NCBI RefSeq assembly: GCF_014779665.1
Contig: NZ_JACXYY010000007.1
Span: forward strand, 1 to 64,000
Reading direction: 5' to 3'
Origin: Nocardioides hwasunensis
GTDB lineage: Bacteria; Actinomycetota; Actinomycetes; Propionibacteriales; Nocardioidaceae
DNA length: 64,000 nt
Both the position numbers and the translations under genes were made by a program. The notes beneath the pieces were generated by a model, which saw only the letters and a list, made by a program, of their open reading frames with translations, did no database searches and was not told the DNA's origin. Position 1 is the first letter of the stretch, and every line of letters begins with the position of its first letter. Below are positions 1-8,491 of this stretch, piece after piece.

Positions 1-1212
1 GTCATCGGGCCGGTGTTGCCGGCCGCATCCACCGCACGGATGTCGAGCGTGTACTCACCATCGACCAGGTCACCGAACGTCACCGGACTCGTGCACGTCG
101 ACCACCCGCCGGACGTCCCGGCAGGAGCCGGCGTGATCCGGCACTCGTACGACGCCGCGTCCTGCGGACCGGTCCACGAGAACGTCGGGCTCGTGTCCGA
201 CGTCGTCCCCGTCGGACCACTGCCAGGCGTCGCCGGGTCCAGCGCCGCGGGCGGCGCCGTGTCGACGGTGAACTCGTGGACCGTGGCCTCGCCACGGTTG
301 CCCGCAGCGTCGACCGCACGCACCCGCACCGTGTAGTCACCATCGGCGAGATCCTCGAAGCTCACCGGGCTCGTGCACGTCGTCCACCCGGCAACCCCAC
401 CAGCAGGCACCGGCGCGATGCGGCACTCGTAGGACACCGCATCGTCGATCCCGGGCCACGAGAAGGTCGCCGTGCTCTGGTTCACCGGACCCGACGTCCC
501 CGTCGACTCCACCCCACCAGGCGGCGTGGCATCCACCTCGAACGACCGCGAGGTCATCGGGCCGGTGTTGCCGGCCGCATCCACCGCACGGATGTCGAGC
601 GTGTACTCACCATCGACCAGGTCACCGAACGTCACCGGACTCGTGCACGTCGACCACCCGCCGGACGTCCCGGCAGGAGCCGGCGTGATCCGGCACTCGT
701 ACGACGCCGCGTCCTGCGGACCGGTCCACGAGAACGTCGGGCTCGTGTCCGACGTCGTCCCCGTCGGACCACTGCCAGGCGTCGCCGGGTCCAGCGCCGC
801 GGGCGGCGCCGTGTCGACGGTGAACTCGTGGACCGTGGCCTCGCCACGGTTGCCCGCAGCGTCGACCGCACGCACCCGCACCGTGTAGTCACCATCGGCG
901 AGATCCTCGAAGCTCACCGGGCTCGTGCACGTCGTCCACCCGGCAACCCCACCAGCAGGCACCGGCGCGATGCGGCACTCGTAGGACACCGCATCGTCGA
1001 TCCCGGGCCACGAGAAGGTCGCCGTGCTCTGGTTCACCGGACCCGACGTCCCCGTCGACTCCACCCCACCAGGCGGCGTGGCATCCACCTCGAACGACCG
1101 CGACGACATCGGGCCGGTGTTGCCGGCCGCATCCACCGCACGGATGTCGAGCGTGTACTCACCATCGACCAGGTCACCGAACGTCACCGGACTCGTGCAC
1201 GTCGACCACCCG
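1..1212. repeat. 552-bp tandem repeat, two full copies plus part of a third
   Basis: Copy 1 is 1-552 and copy 2 is 553-1104. I found no difference between them when comparing the sequence and its translations. A third copy starts at 1105 with a small change at its first codons (gtcatc becomes gacatc) and stays identical to about 1210, then diverges. The period equals 184 codons, so the repeat keeps frame and encodes two consecutive Ig-like modules of the secreted protein. Lack of silent differences means recent duplication or ongoing gene conversion. The array may continue beyond the left edge. Confidence -1.
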
Positions 1213-2444
1213 ACAGCTCCACCAGCAGGTGCCGGAGAGATCCGGCACTGGTGACCGGCGACGTCGGCGTCACCCGGCGAGGCGAAGGTGAACTGCGCCT
1301 GACGCTCGGTCAGCACCCCCGACGGGCCTGACACCTGCGTGCCGCCGGGCGCGGTCGTGTCGACCGTGAAGGTGGTGCTCGCCGGGGTCGGGTCGGTGAG
1401 CCCGTAGACGTCGGTGGCGCGCACGTCGACGGTGTAGGTGCCCTCGGGCAGGGTGCCGGTCTCGAAGCCGCCGGGCGGGCACGCCTGGAAGGATGCGGTG
1501 GCCGCACCCCGCGGCTGCAGCCGGCACTCGAAGGTCGTGCTCTCCGAGGCGGGGCGCGAGGTGTAGGTGATCGTCGGCGACGGGTTGTTGGTCGCGGTCG
1601 GCGGAGCCACCGAGATCACGACGTCCGGAGGCGTCACGCCTGCGACGCCACCGTCGCGGACGGGGTAGACGTGCCGGCCGACGACCGTCGAGTTCGTGCT
1701 GGTCCGGGCGAGCCCGTTCGCGTTGCTGTCGAGGAAGGCCCCGTTGACCCGGGAGCCGGGCCTGTCGTAGAAGTGGCCGGCGTCGCCGTCCCCGGCGCTG
1801 AAGCCCGCGCCGGCCGAGATCCCGCTGGAGGCGTCGCCGAACTCCCAGGTCACCCGGTTGTAGTTAAGGACGATGTCGAAGTCGCCGGGGGCGCCGACGT
1901 TGGAGCGGTCGACCAGCAGCAGCTGGAAGTCGTTGGTCCTGTCCGCCTTCTGCTTGTAGTAGCCGACATTGCGCCAGTTGGCACAGAACGTCGGGCGGCC
2001 GTCGAACGTCGTCGTCCCCCAGGCGGTGATCCCGGAGGCCGCGTTGGTGGTGTCGACGTCGGCGAGGAACGCCGCGATGATCGGAGGCGTGCTCGCGGTG
2101 ACCTGGAACGGCGTGTACGTGCTCATCCCGGCGTTGAAGGTGAGGTTTCCGTTGTTGTTCACGAACACGGTGCGGTAGCGGGTACCGAAGAAGTTGAGCT
2201 CGAACGGCAACGCCTGCCCGGGCGAGGACCCGTCGTCGTTGCGCCCGAGGGTGGAGGTGGTGCACCCGGCGTCGCTGATGACCGCCGCGCCCGGGTCCGC
2301 CGCCGCAGCGGGTCCGGCCACCGACGTGAGGGTGCCGAGCGCGACCAGACCCCCCAACAGGCCGGCACCGATCCGGTGGGTGCCACGAGCGCGGCTCGTC
2401 CGATCGCTGACCCGGCGCGAGCCGGGACGACGCAGAAAACTCAT
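1..2444 (-). CDS. Secreted NIDO-domain protein with Ig-like repeats (C-terminus off window)
   Basis: The minus-strand frame opens with ATG at 2444 (MSFLRRPGSRR) and runs off the left edge without a stop, so at least 814 residues are present and the C-terminus is missing. Residues 1-45 form a long Tat/Sec-like signal peptide with an arginine-rich n-region and an Ala/Gly/Leu core ending near GPAAAADPG. Residues about 75-250 look like a NIDO (nidogen extracellular) domain, with the pattern LNFFGTRYRTVFVNNNGNLTF and Asp-rich loops. After that come Ig-like modules of roughly 92 residues, each with the pattern ECRI...WSTCTSPV.F.DL.DG.YT..VRAVDAAGN. The modules form a 184-residue pair encoded by a near-identical tandem DNA repeat. 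NIDO and Ig-like modules suggest an exported surface or matrix protein. No enzymatic domain is visible and the anchoring mode cannot be judged because the end is outside the window. Confidence -1.
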   Translation of the reverse strand, partial: MSFLRRPGSRRVSDRTSRARGTHRIGAGLLGGLVALGTLTSVAGPAAAADPGAAVISDAGCTTSTLGRNDDGSSPGQALPFELNFFGTRYRTVFVNNNGNLTFNAGMSTYTPFQVTASTPPIIAAFLADVDTTNAASGITAWGTTTFDGRPTFCANWRNVGYYKQKADRTNDFQLLLVDRSNVGAPGDFDIVLNYNRVTWEFGDASSGISAGAGFSAGDGDAGHFYDRPGSRVNGAFLDSNANGLARTSTNSTVVGRHVYPVRDGGVAGVTPPDVVISVAPPTATNNPSPTITYTSRPASESTTFECRLQPRGAATASFQACPPGGFETGTLPEGTYTVDVRATDVYGLTDPTPASTTFTVDTTAPGGTQVSGPSGVLTERQAQFTFASPGDADVAGHQCRISPAPAGGAVGWSTCTSPVTFGDLVDGEYTLDIRAVDAAGNTGPMSSRSFEVDATPPGGVESTGTSGPVNQSTATFSWPGIDDAVSYECRIAPVPAGGVAGWTTCTSPVSFEDLADGDYTVRVRAVDAAGNRGEATVHEFTVDTAPPAALDPATPGSGPTGTTSDTSPTFSWTGPQDAASYECRITPAPAGTSGGWSTCTSPVTFGDLVDGEYTLDIRAVDAAGNTGPMTSRSFEVDATPPGGVESTGTSGPVNQSTATFSWPGIDDAVSYECRIAPVPAGGVAGWTTCTSPVSFEDLADGDYTVRVRAVDAAGNRGEATVHEFTVDTAPPAALDPATPGSGPTGTTSDTSPTFSWTGPQDAASYECRITPAPAGTSGGWSTCTSPVTFGDLVDGEYTLDIRAVDAAGNTGPM

Positions 2445-2699
2445 TGATCAACCTTGTGGAGAGAAGGGTCCGCCACACGTGCGGCGGCAGCCTGATTACC
2501 CAGGCGGGCAGAACTGTTACCGACCCGTGGAGATGTCGCACCGAAAACCGGGACACATTCGTCCAGAAGTACCGTCGACCTAGTCACTACGGACTACCGG
2601 GATGGGTCGTTGCGGGCCATCCGCGCCGCGTGCGAGACCGCCCGCCCCGGCACCGGTGCCCCACGCGGCGTCGTCGAGGCGTGCTCGTAGGCTTCTCCG
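2445..2699. other. Divergent intergenic region
   Basis: This 255-bp spacer separates the NIDO-protein gene (minus) from the zinc-ribbon SDR gene (plus) and must hold both promoters. It is locally less GC-rich than the flanking genes (for example around 2445-2560). An imperfect dyad around CTAGTCACTACGGACTAC lies at 2580-2597. I see no clear -35/-10 pair, RNA gene or ORF that I would support. Confidence -1.
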
Positions 2700-4223
2700 G
2701 TGACCGAACAGCAGCCTGAGCCGGCAGGCATCGACCCCGGCGACCTGGCGACGACCCTGCGCGTGCTGCAGACCCTCCACCACCTGCCGGGCGACCACCC
2801 CGACCACATCGCGGTCAAGCGGGCGGCCTCGCACATGTACAAGTCCATCAAGGCCGAGCGCAAGTCGGTGAAGCGCGCCGCGGAGCAGGCTCACGACCGC
2901 GAGATCATCGCGCGGACCGCGACCGGATCACCGATGCGGATCGACGACGAGACCGCCGGCATCCCGCTGACGTCCACCACTGCGGGCGCCTTCGCGGGCG
3001 AGCTGATCACCCCACGCGGGTGCTACATCTGCAAGCAGGACTTCACGCTCGTCGACGCGTTCTACCACTGGCTGTGCCCGACGTGCGCGGCGATGAGCCA
3101 CGCCAAGCGTGACCAGCGCACCGACCTCACCGGCAAGCGCGCGCTGCTCACCGGCGGCCGCGCGAAGATCGGGATGTACATCGCGCTGCGGCTCCTGCGC
3201 GACGGCGCCCACACCACGATCACGACCCGCTTCCCGAAGGACGCCGTGCGCCGGTTCGCGGCGATGGAGGACTCGGCCGACTGGCTGCACCGCCTCAAGG
3301 TCGTCGGCATCGACCTGCGCGACCCGACCCAGGTGATCTCCCTGACCGACGACGTCGCGGCCGACGGACCGCTCGACATCATCGTCAACAACGCCTGCCA
3401 GACCGTACGACGGCTGCCGGGGGCGTATGCACACCTGATCGACGGCGAGGACGCTCCGCTGCCGACCGCTGAGTCCTTGGGGGTCGCGGCTCTGCCGGAG
3501 ATGGTGACCTTCGACCGGATCTCCGAGGCGCACCCCGCCGCGATCGCCGGGGCGCTGTCCTCGACCGCGGTCGCCCACCACGACGGCGAGTCCGCCGAGC
3601 ACGCGGTCGCCGCCCACAACGCGGCGTCGCTGACTGCCCTCGCCCTCAAGGCGGGCAGCGCCTCGCTCGAGTCGCACCTGGCCGGCACCGCGATCGACGC
3701 CGGTGGCCTGATCCCCGACATCCAGGACAACAACTCGTGGACCCAGGTGCTCGACGAGGTCGACCCCCTGGAGCTGCTCGAGGTGCAGTTCTGCAACTCG
3801 ATCGCGCCGTTCCTCATCAACTCCCGGCTGCGGCCCGCGCTGCGCGCAGCCGTGCAGAACGGCGCACGACGTGCGTACGTCGTCAACGTCTCGGCGATGG
3901 AGGGCCAGTTCGGCGGCCGCCGCTACAAGGGCGCCGGCCACCCGCACACCAACATGGCCAAGGCCGCGCTCAACATGATGACGCGGACCTCGTCGGCGGA
4001 GATGTTCGAGACCGACCGCATCCTGATGACGGCCGTCGACACCGGCTGGATCACCGACGAGCGTCCGCACCACGAGAAGCTGCGGATCGCTGCCGAGGGC
4101 TGGCACGCACCGCTCGACCTGGTCGACGGCGCGGCGCGGGTCTACGACCCGATCGCCCTCGGCGAGCAGGGACAGGACCTCTACGGCTGCTTCCTGAAGG
4201 ACTACCGGCCCGCCGCCTGGTGA
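2700..4223 (+). CDS. SDR-like protein with N-terminal zinc-ribbon and missing catalytic Tyr
   Basis: This 507-residue protein starts with GTG at 2700. Residues 1-100 are a charged helical region. Residues 108-129 contain two CxxC pairs (CYIC at 108-111, CPTC at 126-129), a zinc-ribbon-like knuckle. From residue 140 a Rossmann fold follows, with the SDR nucleotide motif TGGRAKIG at 151 and NNA in DIIVNNACQTV. The C-terminal half keeps a Ser in VVNVSAMEGQFGG. The position expected for the YxxxK tyrosine is Thr in HTNMAKAAL, although the Lys is kept. Typical SDRs are about 250 residues, so this is twice the usual size. Similar long SDR-annotated proteins occur in actinobacteria. A dehydrogenase activity is doubtful without the tyrosine, and a structural or regulatory role is possible. 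Confidence -1.
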   Translation: MTEQQPEPAGIDPGDLATTLRVLQTLHHLPGDHPDHIAVKRAASHMYKSIKAERKSVKRAAEQAHDREIIARTATGSPMRIDDETAGIPLTSTTAGAFAGELITPRGCYICKQDFTLVDAFYHWLCPTCAAMSHAKRDQRTDLTGKRALLTGGRAKIGMYIALRLLRDGAHTTITTRFPKDAVRRFAAMEDSADWLHRLKVVGIDLRDPTQVISLTDDVAADGPLDIIVNNACQTVRRLPGAYAHLIDGEDAPLPTAESLGVAALPEMVTFDRISEAHPAAIAGALSSTAVAHHDGESAEHAVAAHNAASLTALALKAGSASLESHLAGTAIDAGGLIPDIQDNNSWTQVLDEVDPLELLEVQFCNSIAPFLINSRLRPALRAAVQNGARRAYVVNVSAMEGQFGGRRYKGAGHPHTNMAKAALNMMTRTSSAEMFETDRILMTAVDTGWITDERPHHEKLRIAAEGWHAPLDLVDGAARVYDPIALGEQGQDLYGCFLKDYRPAAW

Positions 4224-4245
4224 TCGCGGGACGGGCCGGGACGCG

Positions 4246-4710
4246 TCAGGACCCGGTGACCGCCTGGCTCAGGTTGTCGAGGGTCGACTCGAGCTGGGCC
4301 TCGCTCACGAGCGGGAAGCTGACCTTCGACAGCAGGTCGGGGTCGGTGACGTTGCTCCAGTCGTAGGTGTGGCGCACGAGGGTCGAGTCGGAGCCCTCCG
4401 ACTCCAGCTCCCACACCCACTGCCAGCCGGGGGGCTCCTGGCCGGCCGGCGCGGTCTGCCAGGCGAGGAGCTGGTTCGGCGAGTAGCCGGTGACGTGGTT
4501 CTCGGTCTGGTAGTCGCCTCCCATGTGGTCACCGGTCATGTTCATGGTGAACACGTCGCCGGTGCCCTGGATCCGGTTCGAGCGGTCGTCGCTGACGACG
4601 AAGCCCGAGCCGTCGAGCTCGACGTGTCGCTCAGGGTTGCTGAGCACGTCGAACACGTCCGCGCTGGAGGCCTGGATGGTCCGTTCCACAGTGATCTTGT
4701 TGTCGCTCAT
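4246..4710 (-). CDS. SRPBCC/polyketide cyclase-like protein
   Basis: A 154-residue protein of the START/SRPBCC (helix-grip) superfamily. The N-terminus KITVERTIQASSADVFDVLS is the standard first strand and helix of the family, and the Trp-rich strand PPGWQWVWELE follows the family pattern. I chose ATG at 4710 (MSDNKITV). A longer frame to 4785 would overlap the start of the divergent HIT-like gene and adds unstructured Pro/Arg-rich sequence. The family binds hydrophobic ligands in a deep cavity and includes cyclases and stress-related proteins, but the ligand cannot be told here. It converges with the SDR gene 22 bp away. Confidence -1.
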   Translation of the reverse strand: MSDNKITVERTIQASSADVFDVLSNPERHVELDGSGFVVSDDRSNRIQGTGDVFTMNMTGDHMGGDYQTENHVTGYSPNQLLAWQTAPAGQEPPGWQWVWELESEGSDSTLVRHTYDWSNVTDPDLLSKVSFPLVSEAQLESTLDNLSQAVTGS

Positions 4711-4783
4711 GTCCTCGACGTTCCCTCGCCGATCCGCCGCGGACAACCCCACAAGGGGTGTGGGCGGTGGAAGACTGCGGCTC

Positions 4784-5422
4784 ATGGGCGAGCCTGAGTC
4801 GATCGAGGACTTCTACGACCGGGTCGCCGCGGCGACCGACGCCGAGGGTCGCCTGGCGGTGGCGATCGAGTCGATGCCCGGCTGGGACATCTTCCCGTTC
4901 GAGCTCGACGGCCTGCGGATCAAGCCCCTCGAGCCGCTGGCCGACGTCGAGCCCGCGCGCCGGGGAGAGGACCCGGCCGACTGCGACTGCCTCCGGCCAC
5001 CGACGCCGGAGCAGGAGGCACGCGTCGTGTGGAGCAACGAGCGGTGGGTCGTCTCCGACGTCGGCATGCAGCTGCCGATCACGTTGATCCTCAAGCCGCG
5101 CGCCCACCACGACCTCGCCGACCTGCCCGACGACCTCGCCTCGGAGATGGGCCGGCTGATGGTGGCGATCACCGCCGCCGTCGAGGCCCTCCCGAGCGTG
5201 GGTCGGTGCCACGTGGGTCGCTACGGGGACGGGGGCGCGCACCTGCACCCGTTCTTCTTCGGTCGTCCCGCGCGGATGCCGCAGCTGCGCGGGTCGTGCG
5301 TGCTCGACTGGGAGGAGAACCTGCCCGCCGTGCCCGACGACGTACGCCGCACCAACGCCGGGTTCGTCGGCCGCAGGCTAGTGGAGCGACTCGGCGGCGC
5401 CGGTCCGGCCTGGGAGGCCTGA
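4784..5422 (+). CDS. HIT-like superfamily protein
   Basis: A 212-residue protein starting at ATG 4784 (MGEPESIEDFYDRV). The middle LPITLILKPRAHHDLADLPDDL followed by a helix and then GGAHLHPFFFGRP matches the HIT/GalT-like fold, where LHPF stands in the place of the HxHxH catalytic triad segment. The motif is degenerate: only two histidines (HLH) remain in this segment, so nucleotide hydrolase or transferase activity is uncertain. The acidic Cys-containing segment DCDCLRPPTPEQEARVVW is also notable. It is transcribed divergently from the SRPBCC gene with only 73 bp between the starts, so the two promoters overlap. Confidence -1.
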   Translation: MGEPESIEDFYDRVAAATDAEGRLAVAIESMPGWDIFPFELDGLRIKPLEPLADVEPARRGEDPADCDCLRPPTPEQEARVVWSNERWVVSDVGMQLPITLILKPRAHHDLADLPDDLASEMGRLMVAITAAVEALPSVGRCHVGRYGDGGAHLHPFFFGRPARMPQLRGSCVLDWEENLPAVPDDVRRTNAGFVGRRLVERLGGAGPAWEA

Positions 5423-5455
5423 CCCGTCCGGCGCGGCACGACACCGTCGCGCGGG

Positions 5456-5989
5456 TCACAGCAGCTCTCGCAGCTCCTCGAGGAGCGCGCGGTAGCCCAC
5501 CCCGCTCAGGTGCAGCCCGTCGGCTGCGAACGCAGCCGCACCCAGCGACATGACGACCAGGTCGGCGCGCAGCACGCGCACGCCCTGCTCCTCGCAGCCG
5601 CGCACGGCCGCGTCGCGGTAGGTGTCCATGAGGTCGTTGGTGCGGTCGTTCGCGCGCTCCAGCCGGTCCTCGACGACACCCGGCGGGGCGACGTACACCG
5701 CGGACCGCGGATCGGGCAGCGACGCGAGGCCGGCGGAGAGCAGTTCGGCGAACTCGGCCACCGGCACCTGCTTCCACGGTGCCGCGTCGTTGCTGCCCAC
5801 CGAGACGACCACGCGGTCGGTGGCGAGCACACCGGCGGCAGACACCTGAGCGAGCAGGTCCCGCGACGACGACCCGCCGACCGCGCGGTTCGCGACCTCG
5901 CCCGGGAGTCGCGACGCCTGCCGCCGCAGCCGGGCCAGGTGACTGTCGCCGAGCAGCACGGTGCGGACGGTGCCGGCGGCGACGGACAT
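5456..5989 (-). CDS. SGNH/GDSL hydrolase family protein
   Basis: A 177-residue protein with all four SGNH blocks: GDSHLARL (block I, nucleophile Ser), AVGGSSS (block II Gly), VVSVGSNDAA (block III, GxND) and DGLHLS (block V, DxxH). The enzyme class comprises esterases, lipases and acyl hydrolases. No signal peptide is evident from the chosen start ATG 5989 (MSVAAGTVRTVLLGDS), so it is probably cytoplasmic. An upstream extension to 6118 is Arg-rich and looks non-coding. The substrate is unknown. It converges with the HIT-like gene 33 bp away. Confidence -1.
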   Translation of the reverse strand: MSVAAGTVRTVLLGDSHLARLRRQASRLPGEVANRAVGGSSSRDLLAQVSAAGVLATDRVVVSVGSNDAAPWKQVPVAEFAELLSAGLASLPDPRSAVYVAPPGVVEDRLERANDRTNDLMDTYRDAAVRGCEEQGVRVLRADLVVMSLGAAAFAADGLHLSGVGYRALLEELRELL

Positions 5990-6077
5990 GGCCCCCACGC
6001 TAGCCACGACGGGCCGGCGCCGGCGTTGTCGACCGAGCCGGGTGGACGCCGATCTCGTGGGTTCCTGACGGGGTGTG

Positions 6078-6746
6078 TCAGGGAGCGTTGTCCCCGGCGT
6101 GCCCGCGCAGGAGCTCACCGAAGGGGGTCACGTCGGCCTCGACCTGCGTGCCGGACGTGCGCCGGGGCCGCGCGGCGAGGTCGGGCACGAACCCGCCGAC
6201 GCCGTAGCCGTCCTGGCTCAGCACCAGCGCCGCGAGCTCGGCGGCGGCGCGGCTGATGCGCTCGGAGAGACCGTGGCTGCCGAAGTCCTCCGTGGCCGCG
6301 AAGACCCCGGTGGGCACGACGACCGCGCGGAGGTAGGCGAAGAGCGGTCGCATCGCGTGGTCGAGGACCAACGAGTGCCGGGCCGACCCGGCCGTGGCGG
6401 CGACGAGGACCGGCGTACCGGTCAGCGAGTCCTTGTCGAGGGCGTCGAAGAACATCTTGAACAGACCGCTGTAGCCGCCGTTGAAGACCGGGGTCACCGC
6501 GACGAGCCCGTCGGCGGACGCAACCAGCTCCCGCAGCTCGGTCAGCCGCGGGGTGGGGACGCCACCGGTGACCATGAACGCGGCCAGCTCGGCGGCGACC
6601 TCGCGCAGCTCGACGAAGTCGACGGCGAGCGCCTCGCCGCGAGCGGTGGCCTGCGCCTGGGTGGCCTCGGCGAGCTGGTCGGCCAGCAGTCGGGTGGACG
6701 ACGGGACGGTGAGTCCCGCCGTCACCACGACGATGCGTCGGGTCAT
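6078..6746 (-). CDS. LLM-partnered FMN reductase, CE1759-type
   Basis: A 222-residue NADPH-dependent FMN reductase of the flavodoxin-like fold. MTRRIVVVTAGLTVPSSTRLLADQL is the N-terminal beta-strand and phosphate loop, and TPVFNGGYSGLFKMFFDALD is the flavin-binding segment typical of SsuE-like reductases. Its start overlaps the stop of the upstream LLM oxidoreductase (ATGA, 6743-6746), which indicates translational coupling. The pairing matches the known LLM-duo families CE1758/CE1759, where the reductase supplies reduced FMN to the monooxygenase. The C-terminus ends in a tail containing TPFGELLRGHAG, which resembles the N-terminus of the divergent TPR protein (see findings). Confidence -1.
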   Translation of the reverse strand: MTRRIVVVTAGLTVPSSTRLLADQLAEATQAQATARGEALAVDFVELREVAAELAAFMVTGGVPTPRLTELRELVASADGLVAVTPVFNGGYSGLFKMFFDALDKDSLTGTPVLVAATAGSARHSLVLDHAMRPLFAYLRAVVVPTGVFAATEDFGSHGLSERISRAAAELAALVLSQDGYGVGGFVPDLAARPRRTSGTQVEADVTPFGELLRGHAGDNAP

Positions 6747-7921
6747 GCCCGGACCTCGACCGGCTCCGCAGCGGACGCGGCGGCCTGCTCGGCCTGCATC
6801 TGCTTGACCCGCTCGAGCGCGGGCTCCACGAGGTGGAAGGGCGCGTCCGGACCGGCTGCGACGAGCGAGGCGTGGGTGGGCGGGTCGCTCGGCACGTGGG
6901 CCGGACGACGGCGCTCGAACTCCGCGCGCAGCACCGGCACGACCTCCGTGCCGAGCATCTCCAGCTGCTCCATCACCAGGGAGGCCGGGAGGCCGGCGTG
7001 GTCGATCAGGAAGAGCTGGCGCTGGTAGTCGCCGACGTAGTCGGCGAAGCCCAGTGTGCGCTCGATGACCTGCTCCGGGGTGCCGACGGTCAGCGGCGTC
7101 ATCTTCGTGAAGTCCTCCAGCGACGGTCCGTGGCCGTAGACCGGGGCGTTGTCGAAGTAGGGCCGGAACACGCGCTTGGCCTCCGCCTCGGTGGCACCCA
7201 TGAAGACCTGCCCGCCGAGCCCGACGTAGGCCTGGTCGGCCGCGCCGTGCCCGTAGAACTCGAAGCGACGGCGGTAGAGCGCCACCATCTGCTCGGTGTG
7301 CTCCTTGTTCCAGAAGATGTGGTTGTGGAAGAAGCCGTCGCCGTAGTAGGCGGCCTGCTCGGCGATCTCGGTGCTGCGGATCGAGCCGTGCCACACGAAC
7401 GGCGGCGTGCCGTCGAGCGGTGCCGGCGTCGAGGTGTAGCCCTGCAGCGGGGTGCGGAACTGGCCCTGCCAGTTGACGACCGGCTCGCGCCAGAGCTTGC
7501 GGAGCAGGTGGTAGTTCTCGACCGCGAGCTTGATGCCGTCGCGGATGTCCTTGCCGAACCACGGGTAGACCGGGCCGGTGTTGCCGCGCCCCATCATCAG
7601 GTCGACGCGGCCACCGGAGAGGTGCTGGAGGAAGGCGTAGTCCTCGGCGATCTTCACCGGGTCGTTGGTGGTGATCAGGGTGGTGCTCGTCGAGAGCAGC
7701 AGCTTGTCGGTCTTCGCGGCGATGTAGCCCAGGTGGGTCGTCGGCGAGGACACGACGAACGGAGGGTTGTGGTGCTCGCCGGTCGCGAAGACGTCGAGCC
7801 CGACCTCCTCGGCCTTGAGTGCCACGTCGGTCATGAGCGCGATCCGCTCGCCCTCCGACAGCACCGTGCCGGTGGTCGGGTCGGGCGTGACGTCGCCGAC
7901 GCTGAAGATGCCGAACTGCAT
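6743..7921 (-). CDS. LLM class flavin-dependent oxidoreductase, CE1758-type
   Basis: A 392-residue luciferase-like monooxygenase (TIM-barrel, FMNH2-dependent). The segment MQFGIFSVGDVTPDP begins the first strand, GEHHNPPFVVSSP is the typical LLM substrate/flavin loop, and LSGGRVDLMMGRGNTGPVYPWFGKD follows the family pattern. The start at ATG 7921 is preceded by a good ribosome binding site (AGGAGGACACC). Longer frames upstream run through the divergent promoter region. It forms a two-gene operon with the downstream FMN reductase. The substrate is unknown; relatives oxidise small organic compounds or participate in natural product metabolism. Confidence -1.
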   Translation of the reverse strand: MQFGIFSVGDVTPDPTTGTVLSEGERIALMTDVALKAEEVGLDVFATGEHHNPPFVVSSPTTHLGYIAAKTDKLLLSTSTTLITTNDPVKIAEDYAFLQHLSGGRVDLMMGRGNTGPVYPWFGKDIRDGIKLAVENYHLLRKLWREPVVNWQGQFRTPLQGYTSTPAPLDGTPPFVWHGSIRSTEIAEQAAYYGDGFFHNHIFWNKEHTEQMVALYRRRFEFYGHGAADQAYVGLGGQVFMGATEAEAKRVFRPYFDNAPVYGHGPSLEDFTKMTPLTVGTPEQVIERTLGFADYVGDYQRQLFLIDHAGLPASLVMEQLEMLGTEVVPVLRAEFERRRPAHVPSDPPTHASLVAAGPDAPFHLVEPALERVKQMQAEQAAASAAEPVEVRA

Positions 7922-8090
7922 GGTGTCCTCCTGCATAGATGACACGGTGTGGTTGAAGGTTGTACCACCTCCAACGAGCGTGCGACCTCCAGTATTCCTC
8001 CGAGGTGTCCGTGGAATCGCCGGGCACCCTCCCGCGTTGCACCGGCGTCCGGGCGCACGCTCGGAGGAGAACCACCCGAGAGGAGCGACG
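7922..8090. promoter_or_regulatory. Divergent promoter region, LLM duo / TPR-PPTase
   Basis: A 169-bp spacer separates the LLM oxidoreductase (minus) from the TPR gene (plus). It is less GC-rich near 7935-8000. It carries Shine-Dalgarno sequences for both flanking genes (AGGAGGACACC on minus, GAGGAGCGACG on plus). I could not pick out convincing -35/-10 hexamers or an operator. Confidence -1.
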
Positions 8091-8477
8091 ATGACCGACT
8101 TCACCCCCTTCGAGGACCTGCTGCGCGGACATGCGGGCCTGCTCGAGGACACCGTCCACGACCGCTGGGTGCGGGCCCAGGCGCTCTTCGAGGAGCGCGC
8201 CTACCGCGAGGCGGCCGTGCTGCTGGCCGAGCTGCTCGACGACCCCGGCGACGTGGTGCACGAGCTGACCGACGTACGCCTCCTGCTGGCGCGCTCGCTC
8301 TTCCACTCCGCCCAGCTCAACGGCACGATCCGCGTCGCCACCGAGCTGCTGGAGCACGACCCCAACGAGCCCTACGCCCACCTGCTCGTCGGTCGCGCCC
8401 TGCAGCGCCAGGGCCGCCAGGACGAGGCCCAGCCGCACCTGCGCCTGGCCGAGCTGCTCGGCGGCTACCGCAGCTGA
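8091..8477 (+). CDS. Tetratricopeptide repeat protein
   Basis: A 128-residue helical protein starting at ATG 8091. Helix pairs ALFEERAYREAAVLLAELLDD, LLLARSLFHSAQLNGTIRVATELLEHDP and PYAHLLVGRALQRQGRQDEAQ form about two and a half TPR units, with the typical Ala/Gly/Tyr positions. TPR proteins are docking scaffolds. The first residues TDFTPFEDLLRGHAG repeat the C-terminal tail of the neighbouring FMN reductase (TPFGELLRGHAG), which suggests that the two are linked functionally or by ancestry. It is 14 bp upstream of the phosphopantetheinyl transferase gene on the same strand. Confidence -1.
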   Translation: MTDFTPFEDLLRGHAGLLEDTVHDRWVRAQALFEERAYREAAVLLAELLDDPGDVVHELTDVRLLLARSLFHSAQLNGTIRVATELLEHDPNEPYAHLLVGRALQRQGRQDEAQPHLRLAELLGGYRS

Positions 8478-8491
8478 GCGCCGCGACCCCG

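Noticed and set aside
4711-4785. Extended N-terminus of the SRPBCC gene
   Set aside because: It overlaps the divergent HIT-like start, is Pro/Arg-rich, and the family begins at MSDNKITV.
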